Assembly (NCBI GenBank): GCA_001626655.1
Contig: LUOC01000044.1
Span: 1 to 11,457, forward strand
Origin: Fidelibacterota bacterium REDSEA-S14_B6
Lineage (GTDB): Bacteria; Fidelibacterota; Marinisomatia; Marinisomatales; S15-B10
Length of the DNA stretch: 11,457 bases
Direction: 5' to 3'
Under the pieces are notes generated by a model. The model did no database searches. It was not told the DNA's origin and saw nothing but the letters and a program-made list of their open reading frames with translations. Within the stretch, counting starts at the first letter, position 1, and every line of letters begins with the position of its first letter. A program made the translations under genes and the position numbers. Shown here piece after piece: positions 6,669-11,457 of the stretch.

Positions 6669-6896
6669 CTACTTGTGGCGGTAGACGATCCGCCCCCGAG
6701 TCAAATCGTAAGGGGACATTTCGAGTGTAACCGTATCGCCGGGGAGAATCTTGATAAAGTATTTCCGCATTTTTCCGGAGACGTAGGCGAGCACTTCGTG
6801 CGCCTTGTCGCCGATCTCAATCTCCACGCGGAACATGGAGTTGGGGAGCGCCTCCTTGATGGTGCCGTCTATGGAAAGCGGTTTTTCCTTAGCCAC
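6669..6896 (-). CDS. infA: Translation initiation factor IF-1
   Basis: A 75-residue OB-fold protein that binds the 30S A site during initiation. ALPNSMFRVEIE, VSGKMRKYFIKILPGD and MSPYDLTRGRIVYRHK are near-signature IF-1 blocks, and the length is close to the usual 72. It carries a two-residue insertion in the loop before HEV (EIGDKAHEV; many homologues read ENGHEV). I chose the GTG at 6896-6894 because it gives the family N-terminus M-A-K-E. In-frame GTG codons at 6905 (AAAGG five to six bases upstream) and 6947 are alternatives adding 3 or 17 residues. The gene is not inside a ribosomal-protein cluster here but heads a unit with the lipoprotein methyltransferase. A small out-of-frame ORF overlaps its start. 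Confidence 0.95.
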   Translation of the reverse strand: MAKEKPLSIDGTIKEALPNSMFRVEIEIGDKAHEVLAYVSGKMRKYFIKILPGDTVTLEMSPYDLTRGRIVYRHK

Positions 6897-6957
6897 GGCG
6901 GCCACCGCGCCCTTTCGGCGATTGAGCGAACCGTTCTTTGCGTTCACGATTATCCAT
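6889..6957 (-). CDS. Possible 22-codon Arg/Gly-rich leader ORF overlapping the infA start
   Basis: ATG at 6957-6955 opens MDNRERKERFAQSPKGRGGR plus RG (22 residues, nine basic) and ends with TAA at 6891-6889, two bases past the chosen infA GTG (6896-6894). A good -10 (TATATT, 6968-6963) lies five bases before the ATG, so the transcript might begin at or next to this ATG. The arrangement would allow termination-reinitiation coupling into infA. It may also be a chance ORF: it is short, and no homologue is known to me. Confidence 0.2.
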   Translation of the reverse strand: MDNRERKERFAQSPKGRGGRRG

Positions 6958-6962
6958 GGCCG

Positions 6963-6968
6963 AATATA
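6963..6968 (-). promoter_or_regulatory. -10 element upstream of infA
   Basis: TATATT on the minus strand matches five of six -10 positions. The hexamer 17 bases upstream (TTCGCC, RC of 6986-6991) is a poor -35. It lies downstream of the terminator at 7029-7047, where the infA unit should begin. Confidence 0.4.
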
Positions 6969-7028
6969 GTGAACTCTGCCTATAGGGCGAAGGGGGAGTT
7001 AGACTACACGTCCGACAGGGCAAAGAGA

Positions 7029-7047
7029 GCGGGGCTCAAGGCCCCGC
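7029..7047 (-). terminator. Hairpin terminator of the 7052-7786 gene
   Basis: GCGGGGC (7029-7035) and GCCCCGC (7041-7047) form a perfect seven-pair GC stem with a five-base loop, five bases after the stop codon of the upstream minus-strand gene. The following minus-strand bases, TCTCTTTG, give only a weak U tract. Confidence 0.6.
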
Positions 7048-7051
7048 GATT

Positions 7052-7786
7052 CTAGTTCTTCGAGCTTAGGTCGGGCCGGGCCTTTCTCAACTCACTGGTG
7101 GTTTTCTTAACTGCGGCGTTGTAGATGTCCCAAATCCGTTTTTGTTCTTCTTCGCCAAAGGCTTTCCTCAGCAACCCTCCTGGCCGATCTAAGTCTTGGA
7201 ATTTATCGATGGGATGAATATTGACATACACACTGCCCTCACCTCCTAGTACTTTGACATAGCGGTGGTGCTTATGACCATCCTTTAGCTTTCTATGTGC
7301 CTCATTTGTTCTACTCAGAAAGTATCTAAAATCGGCGTCCTTCCCGGGCCTGACGTAAACGTAGTTGACTTGGTACATTTTGAAGTTTACTTCGTAGGGG
7401 AGGCTCAGCTCGGGGAGAAATCTGAAGAAGCTTCTCTGAAGAGATGAGGAGTTTTCATCGATATGGGGCAGAAGATTGATCTGCCAGTCCCTGATATCTT
7501 TCTCAGACCTAACCCGTTTGTCAAAGTCTTCCCATCGGTGTGGTGCGGAGAAATGGAAGTACTGACCTGTTTTCTCTCCTGCAATTATTTCATGCACATA
7601 CTCAGGCCATTTCCCATCGCTGTGGAATTTTTGAATATGATTCGCAAGCCCCTTTTCCAGCTTCGCTTCACTTCCGGCCTTGGCCTTGATGTAGAGAACA
7701 CTGTAGATGCGCTCAGGTTCTGATTGAGCATAGAGGCCTACTGTCCAAACCATGACAATAGACAGAACTGTTGTTCGTTTAAGCAT
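7052..7786 (-). CDS. Exported protein with two dimeric alpha-beta-barrel-like repeats; function unknown
   Basis: 244 residues with a Sec signal peptide (core VLSIVMVWTVGLYA, cleavage near YAQ, residues 20/21). I do not recognise a named family. Two similar halves can be seen: YSVLYIKAKAGSEAKLEKGL (28-47) leading to a GQYFHFSAPHRWEDFD block (74-89), and YQVNYVYVRPGKDADFRYFL (138-157) leading to SVYVNIHPIDKFQDLD (185-200). A beta strand, 'PG/AGxE', a helix and a later strand ending in 'W/F-x-D-F/L-D' is the layout of antibiotic-monooxygenase/NIPSNAP-like ferredoxin folds. The ATG at 7786 has AAAGGGGG about seven bases upstream. The gene is visibly more AT-rich than its neighbours, stands alone between two terminator-like structures, and lies near a tRNA gene, so it may have been acquired. 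No catalytic residues can be named. Confidence 0.8.
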   Translation of the reverse strand: MLKRTTVLSIVMVWTVGLYAQSEPERIYSVLYIKAKAGSEAKLEKGLANHIQKFHSDGKWPEYVHEIIAGEKTGQYFHFSAPHRWEDFDKRVRSEKDIRDWQINLLPHIDENSSSLQRSFFRFLPELSLPYEVNFKMYQVNYVYVRPGKDADFRYFLSRTNEAHRKLKDGHKHHRYVKVLGGEGSVYVNIHPIDKFQDLDRPGGLLRKAFGEEEQKRIWDIYNAAVKKTTSELRKARPDLSSKN

Positions 7787-7841
7787 AGAGTACCCCCTTT
7801 GGTTGACTAACTGATTTCTGTATTAGCTATCGAGCAGATTC

Positions 7842-7870
7842 AAAATAGTCAGAGAGGAAAAGAAAATCAA
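7842..7870 (-). promoter_or_regulatory. Candidate sigma70-type promoter of the 7052-7786 gene
   Basis: On the minus strand TTGATT (RC of 7865-7870) and TATTTT (RC of 7842-7847) are 17 bases apart, each matching four of six consensus positions. The leader to the ATG at 7786 would be about 48 bases. The AT-rich setting makes chance matches more likely. Confidence 0.35.
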
Positions 7871-8078
7871 TCTATTTTCTTAGTTGCTTCCGGAAAAAGA
7901 CACGGCCAGCGAGGTGGTTTCTGCCTTGTCAGTCGATGAGTGAGACTGCTCGGGATGGTCACGCTACCGGCACGGCCTCTACTTTAAGGTTTACCTTCAG
8001 CGCATCCTTATGGGCTTGTCCCACAAATTTGTGTCCCATTTTAAGGTATTAATGATTAGAAATGATTAAAGATGAAAC
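7871..8078. other. Gene-free stretch between the alpha-beta-barrel gene and the tRNA terminator
   Basis: No ORF with a credible start and family could be seen on either strand, nor an RNA gene. Composition changes from AT-rich (7800-7890) to a GC-rich patch (7905-7980) and back to AT-rich (8025-8080), which suggests a composite history. It holds the small repeat/palindrome at 8017-8038. Confidence 0.5.
8017..8038. repeat. TGTCCCA direct repeat flanking a CAAATTTG palindrome
   Basis: TGTCCCA occurs at 8017-8023 and 8032-8038 with CAAATTTG between them. The middle also reads as a perfect 12-bp palindrome CACAAATTTGTG (8022-8033). It could be a protein-binding site or a recombination remnant close to a tRNA gene. 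No second copy was noticed in the window. Confidence 0.4.
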
Positions 8079-8105
8079 AAAAAAGCCCCGAAGTTAATCG
8101 AGGCT
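8079..8105 (-). terminator. Rho-independent terminator of tRNA-Asp
   Basis: On the minus strand AGCCTCG (8105-8099) pairs with CGGGGCT (8090-8084) across an eight-base loop, and the stem can extend with AAAA/TTTT pairs. A run of T follows immediately (8083-8079). It lies 35 bases after the 3' end of the tRNA. Confidence 0.75.
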
Positions 8106-8139
8106 TTTGTTGAGAGAGGTTTGGTACTACTTCTCAGAG

Positions 8140-8213
8140 CGGGACCGACGAGACTCGAACTCGCAACTTCCGGCTCGACAGGCCGGTGCTCTAACCAATT
8201 GAACTACGATCCC
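8140..8213 (-). tRNA. tRNA-Asp (anticodon GUC)
   Basis: The minus strand folds as a full cloverleaf: acceptor GGGATCG/CGGTCCC with one T-G pair, D-arm GTTC..GAGC, anticodon stem CCGGC/GCCGG around loop CTGTCGA (anticodon GTC at 8179-8177), variable loop AAGTT, and T-arm GCGAG-TTCGAGT-CTCGT. The discriminator is G (8140), as expected for tRNA-Asp. The next bases are CTC, so CCA is not encoded and must be added by a nucleotidyltransferase. A rho-independent terminator follows at 8105-8079. Confidence 0.96.
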
Positions 8214-8263
8214 AAATTTTCAACTATCGCAAGCATGGATACTGCATCCTTAACTCGCAACTT

Positions 8264-8316
8264 TCCCGCCGGAGGCGGGATGCTCCCCGTCCGATCTGGC
8301 GTCCGGTCAGGCGGGA
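8264..8316. repeat. GC-rich hairpin and tandem-repeat block (REP-like)
   Basis: TCCCGCC (8264-8270) pairs perfectly with GGCGGGA at 8274-8280 (three-base loop), and an identical GGCGGGA recurs at 8310-8316, so alternative hairpins are possible. Between them lies a tandem imperfect 12-mer, GTCCGATCTGGC (8289-8300) and GTCCGGTCAGGC (8301-8312), identical at 10 of 12 positions. There is no U tract for a classical terminator on either strand. It sits between tRNA-Asp and the end of the small membrane-protein gene. Confidence 0.5.
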
Positions 8317-8345
8317 ACAACAATCACAACTGTCAACTGCCGCGG

Positions 8346-8582
8346 CTAGGGCCGGTTCTTGTCTTTCCAGACCAGCGCCAGTGGAATGATCACCAGGTAG
8401 CCCGCGAAGAGCATAATCGGCGCCAGAGTGAGGGACTGAAAGCTGTTCACCTCACCGGCCGCCATGATGATATATCCGGCTGCAATTGTCACAAGTCCCA
8501 CAGCGAAGAGAATGTAATTCTTCTTCCCAAACGCCCACCCTTCGAACAGGTGAATCTCGGAACTGTCACTTTTCTTTGCCAC
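8346..8582 (-). CDS. Small two-helix membrane protein, DUF3098-like
   Basis: 78 residues with two predicted membrane helices (about 22-42, NYILFAVGLVTIAAGYIIMA, and 50-72, around LTLAPIMLFAGYLVIIPLAL), a short polar N-terminus and a basic end (WKDKNRP). The FGKKNYIL entry to helix 1 and the S-LTLAPI block before helix 2 match DUF3098 proteins of Bacteroidota-type genomes as I recall them; function unknown. I start it at GTG 8582-8580: the frame is open to a TTG at 8618-8616, but that codon lies in the -35 box of a good promoter (8593-8622) whose start point would be near 8586. The mRNA would then have almost no leader and no Shine-Dalgarno is present. It is divergent from mltG. Confidence 0.72.
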   Translation of the reverse strand: MAKKSDSSEIHLFEGWAFGKKNYILFAVGLVTIAAGYIIMAAGEVNSFQSLTLAPIMLFAGYLVIIPLALVWKDKNRP

Positions 8583-8592
8583 GGCGGGGGCA

Positions 8593-8622
8593 AATATACG
8601 ACGGAGTTCGGAGGTCAATCAA
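8593..8622 (-). promoter_or_regulatory. Promoter of the small membrane-protein gene
   Basis: Minus-strand TTGATT (RC of 8617-8622) and TATATT (RC of 8593-8598) are 18 bases apart, matching four and five of six consensus positions. The expected transcription start lies only a few bases before the GTG at 8582, implying a near-leaderless mRNA. Confidence 0.5.
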
Positions 8623-8647
8623 TCCAATTTTCCTTTCAGAAAAACCG

Positions 8648-8676
8648 TTGTTCCGCGTCGGCCGGAGCGGTTAAAT
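8648..8676 (+). promoter_or_regulatory. Candidate promoter of the mltG-pcrA unit
   Basis: TTGTTC (8648-8653) and TTAAAT (8671-8676) are 17 bases apart, three and four of six matches. Transcription would start near 8683, nine bases before the ATG at 8692, which argues against the upstream in-frame TTG at 8677 as the start. Confidence 0.35.
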
Positions 8677-8691
8677 TTGCGCCCGAATTTC

Positions 8692-9744
8692 ATGAAGAAT
8701 CTAGGCCATTCCAGACCCGATCGTGTGGCGGGATTTGTACTGTCAATTCTGATCCTCTCCGGCGTCGCATTTTATTCCCTCGTGGTGTTCTGGCCGCTTC
8801 CCGATGTAGAGGCGCCAGTGACCATAAAAGTGGAGAAGGGGGCATCACTCAAGGAAATCGGCGACGACCTGAAAGACAAGAACGTTATTGCCGATTCCGA
8901 GACATTCGTGATGGCTACCCGCATGATGGGCTACGAGACGGCCATTCGGGCCGGCGTCTTCTCCCTGTCTGATTTCAGATCCAATTATCACATCGTCCAG
9001 CAGCTCGTGAACGGAACGCCGCTCCTTCGCAAAGTGACCATTCCCGAAGGGATGCGGAAAGAGCAGATCGCCTCCCTCTTCCGGGAGAAACTCGGTTTGG
9101 ACGAGGAGGCGTTCCTCTCGCTCTGCGGTGACGCACGCTTTATTAAGTCGGTTGGCGTCGAAGCGTCGTCACTGGAAGGTTTTCTTTTTCCCGACACTTA
9201 TCGGTTTCATGAGGGCGAAACGGCTGAGCGGATTATCCAGATCATGGTATCGCAGTACCGGAAACTTTTCAAGGAGGAGCTGGATCACCGCCTCGAGGTG
9301 TACGGACTGACGGAGCTGGAGATGGTGACCCTTGCGTCGATTATCGAAGGGGAAGCGATCTATGACAGTGAGCGGCCTCTCATCAGCGCAGTGTACCACA
9401 ACCGTCTCGACGTGGAGATGCGTCTCCAGGCAGATCCTACAATCCAGTTTATCATTGATGACGGTCCTCGGCGATTGTTGAATCGGGACCTGAAGATTAA
9501 GTCGCCCTACAATACGTACCTCAACTACGGCCTCCCTCCGGGGCCCATCAACAGTCCGGGGCGGGAATCACTCCGGGCGGCCCTTTCGCCGGCCGAAGCG
9601 GACTTCCTCTTTTTTGTCGCCAACGGCGAAGGGTACCACACCTTCAGCAGAACAGAAGCGGAGCATATTCAGGCCAAGAAAAAACTCCAGCGGCACCGGC
9701 GCAAAGTGAAGCGCCAGCGGGCCGAGGCCGCGAGGAAGGGATAA
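8692..9744 (+). CDS. mltG: Endolytic murein transglycosylase MltG (YceG family)
   Basis: A 350-residue inner-membrane enzyme that cuts nascent glycan strands and so sets peptidoglycan chain length (E. coli MltG is 340 residues). One N-terminal membrane anchor (about residues 12-34, core GFVLSILILSGVAFYSLVVF) is followed by a LysM-like subdomain (VEKGASLKEIGDDLKDKNVI) and the YceG catalytic domain. Landmarks: TIPEGMRKEQIA, LEGFLFPDTYRF, the catalytic glutamate about residue 219 in TLASIIEGEA (E. coli TLASIVEKET), and MRLQADPTIQF and SPYNTYLNYGLPPGPINSPG with the usual family spacing. The C-terminus adds a very basic Lys/Arg tail. ATG 8692 is preferred over TTG 8677 (GGAG nine bases upstream) because a candidate promoter start falls between them. 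pcrA begins three bases after the stop, so the two are co-transcribed. Confidence 0.95.
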   Translation: MKNLGHSRPDRVAGFVLSILILSGVAFYSLVVFWPLPDVEAPVTIKVEKGASLKEIGDDLKDKNVIADSETFVMATRMMGYETAIRAGVFSLSDFRSNYHIVQQLVNGTPLLRKVTIPEGMRKEQIASLFREKLGLDEEAFLSLCGDARFIKSVGVEASSLEGFLFPDTYRFHEGETAERIIQIMVSQYRKLFKEELDHRLEVYGLTELEMVTLASIIEGEAIYDSERPLISAVYHNRLDVEMRLQADPTIQFIIDDGPRRLLNRDLKIKSPYNTYLNYGLPPGPINSPGRESLRAALSPAEADFLFFVANGEGYHTFSRTEAEHIQAKKKLQRHRRKVKRQRAEAARKG

Positions 9745-9747
9745 GCC

Positions 9748-11457
9748 GTGGCTAACGCAGTCCTGAACGATATTCAGAAACAGGCGGTGGAAGCCGTGGA
9801 CAAACCTGTCCTCATCTTCGCCGGCGCCGGCACGGGGAAGACGAGAGTCCTAACTCACAAAATTGCTTATCTCATCCAGGAGTGCGGATACAGTCCTCAT
9901 GAGATTCTCGCCGTGACGTTCACCAACAAGGCGGCGGAGGAGATGCGGACGAGAGTTGAGGCCCTTCTGGGCAAGACGTCGGCGCCGCCGAGCATCGGGA
10001 CGTTCCATTCCGTCTGCGCCCGGCTTCTCAGGAAAGAGATCACCTCTCTTGGCTACAGCCCGGACTTCGCCATTTACGACACCACCGATCAGGATGCCCT
10101 TATCAAATCGCTCCTCAATAATCTCAACCTTAAGACTGACGGTTTCCCGCCGGCGTCGTACAGGTCAAGGATGAGTTTTTTCAAGAGCACGATGGAAGAG
10201 CCGGAGACTGCCCTGAAGAACGGTGCTTCCCCGTTTGACAAATCTGTCGCCGAACTGTATCCCGCCTACAGAAACGCCCTTAAAGAAAACAACGCCGTCG
10301 ATTTCGGAGATCTTCTCCTTTTTCCGCTGAGGATTTTCGACAGTCATCCCAAGGTACTCCGGAAGTACCAGGAGCAGTTCAAATATGTTCTGGTAGATGA
10401 GTACCAGGATACGAACCAGCCTCAGTTTCAGTTAGTGAAACTGTTCTCCGATCTTCACAAGCAGATTACAGTGGTGGGCGATGACGACCAGTCCATTTAC
10501 GGCTGGCGCGGCGCCGACATCTCCAATATCCTCGAGTTTGAAAAAGCGTTTCCGAAGTGTGAAGTGTTCAGGTTGGAACAGAACTACCGCTCCACTGCCA
10601 CCATCCTGGCAGTGGCCGGTGCGGTGGTGAAGAACAACGAATACCGCGCCGAAAAACAGCTGTGGACTGAAAGCAGCAACGGGGCCAAGATCGGCATCAT
10701 GGAAACCTACGACGAGATGGAGGAGACTGACGGCGTCCTGGAACTGATCCAGCAGGAGATTCAGCAGAATAAGCGGACGTTCCGTGATTTTGTCATCCTT
10801 TACCGCACCAACGCCCAGAGCCGTGCCCTCGAGGACGGACTCCGTCGAAAAGGCATCGCCTACAACATCGTCGGCGGTCTGAAGTTCTACGAACGGAAAG
10901 AAGTGAAGGACCTTCTCGCATACCTCAGGACGCTTGTGAACCCTCTCGATTCCGTGAGTCTGAAGCGTATCATCAATTTCCCCTCCCGCGGAATCGGTGC
11001 GAAGACGGTGGAAAAATGTGAAGCGCTCGCCGCTAAACAGGGGGTCCCCCTGCTGGACGTTCTGAATCAGCCGGAGGCGATGAATCTGAAGGGAAAACAG
11101 GCAGCGGGGCTTGTGGAGTTCTATCACATTGTCCAGAAGTACATGGAGTTGAAGGAAAAACTGGACGCCTCCGAGCTCGCTTCCGTTCTGGTGGACGAAC
11201 TGGGGCTCGTCAATTACTACAAGCAGCAGGCGACGGAGGAGGCGATGGACCGCCTCCAGAACGTGCAGGAACTGCTCAACAGCATCCATCAGTTCTGCGA
11301 ACGGAACGAAGATGCCACCATCCGTGAATTTTTGGAAGATGTCTCACTGCTGTCGGACATCGATTCATGGAATGACAGCTCCAATCAGGTCACGCTCATG
11401 ACGCTCCACAGCGCCAAGGGGCTGGAGTTTCCCGTCGTCTTTATCACCGGTCTTGAG
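9748..11457 (+). CDS. pcrA: UvrD/PcrA-family ATP-dependent DNA helicase, 3'-truncated by the window
   Basis: 570 codons of a superfamily 1A 3'-5' helicase used in repair and in removing replication roadblocks. The GTG at 9748 has GGAAGGG about seven bases upstream and gives the family start MANAVLNDIQKQAVEAV (Q motif). Walker A AGAGTGKT is at 25-32, motif Ia follows in VTFTNKAAEEM, DEXX-box VDEYQD at 216-221, motif III GDDDQSIYGWRGAD at 244-257, motif IV LEQNYRS at 276-282, then YRTNAQSRALED and motif V LMTLHSAKGLEFPVVF near residue 550-565. The frame is open to the last base, so motif VI and the C-terminal region (normally another 120-200 residues) lie outside. All visible catalytic residues are intact. 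PcrA and UvrD cannot be told apart from this part alone. The pairing with mltG, three bases apart, seems to reflect operon packing and not shared function. Confidence 0.95.
   Translation, partial: MANAVLNDIQKQAVEAVDKPVLIFAGAGTGKTRVLTHKIAYLIQECGYSPHEILAVTFTNKAAEEMRTRVEALLGKTSAPPSIGTFHSVCARLLRKEITSLGYSPDFAIYDTTDQDALIKSLLNNLNLKTDGFPPASYRSRMSFFKSTMEEPETALKNGASPFDKSVAELYPAYRNALKENNAVDFGDLLLFPLRIFDSHPKVLRKYQEQFKYVLVDEYQDTNQPQFQLVKLFSDLHKQITVVGDDDQSIYGWRGADISNILEFEKAFPKCEVFRLEQNYRSTATILAVAGAVVKNNEYRAEKQLWTESSNGAKIGIMETYDEMEETDGVLELIQQEIQQNKRTFRDFVILYRTNAQSRALEDGLRRKGIAYNIVGGLKFYERKEVKDLLAYLRTLVNPLDSVSLKRIINFPSRGIGAKTVEKCEALAAKQGVPLLDVLNQPEAMNLKGKQAAGLVEFYHIVQKYMELKEKLDASELASVLVDELGLVNYYKQQATEEAMDRLQNVQELLNSIHQFCERNEDATIREFLEDVSLLSDIDSWNDSSNQVTLMTLHSAKGLEFPVVFITGLE

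Noticed and set aside
7029..7047. CRISPR or riboswitch near infA
   Set aside because: A single hairpin directly after a stop codon. There are no repeat-spacer units and no aptamer-like conserved cores.
8121..8972. 283-codon plus-strand frame
   Set aside because: Its start is the antisense of tRNA-Asp (the classic GPTRLELATSGSTGRCSNQLNYDP artefact), and it then crosses the membrane-protein gene antisense, the divergent promoters and the mltG start out of frame.
10432..11289. 285-codon minus-strand frame inside pcrA
   Set aside because: Entirely antisense to conserved helicase motifs. Its composition (His/Leu/Phe/Val-rich) is typical of an antisense shadow.

Overview
The window reads as the chromosome of a GC-rich, free-living Gram-negative bacterium. 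It encodes a TonB-dependent outer-membrane receptor, lipoprotein and Sec/Tat export signals, a c-type cytochrome and a murein transglycosylase. A small DUF3098-like membrane protein, signal peptides ending in 'YAQ' or 'LAQ', and a tRNA without encoded CCA lean towards the FCB group (Bacteroidota/Marinimicrobia-like lineages). That placement is inference, and no marker in the window settles it.

Left part (1-5928) is the most interesting. A tightly packed minus-strand operon encodes, in transcription order, a Tat-exported HisC-like PLP aminotransferase (2595-3710), a small cytochrome c (2101-2670), a PQQ-dependent quinoprotein dehydrogenase (114-2099), and the first 39 codons of another exported protein, probably a six-bladed beta-propeller (1-117). 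The genes overlap or lie one base apart. Divergent from the operon, across a roughly 155-bp control region, is a TonB-dependent receptor (3865-5928) that matches E. coli YncD, now named PqqU, the outer-membrane transporter of PQQ. The layout suggests a self-contained module: the receptor takes up external PQQ, the periplasmic quinoprotein uses it to oxidise a substrate, and the cytochrome c accepts the electrons. The role of an exported aminotransferase in this set is unknown. No PQQ biosynthesis genes are visible.

Middle part (5929-7786), all minus strand: a lipoprotein-anchored class I methyltransferase of the COG4798 type abuts the receptor gene stop to stop and follows infA (IF-1) at a short spacing. 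Upstream, after a hairpin terminator, comes a lower-GC gene for an exported protein with two repeats resembling dimeric alpha-beta barrels. An AT-rich region of about 290 bp without genes separates it from a tRNA-Asp(GUC) gene with its own terminator.

Right part (8214-11457): a short GC-rich repeat/hairpin block, a two-helix membrane protein on the minus strand, and, from a compact divergent promoter region, a plus-strand pair: mltG (endolytic murein transglycosylase) and pcrA/uvrD (DNA helicase, cut by the window end just after motif V).
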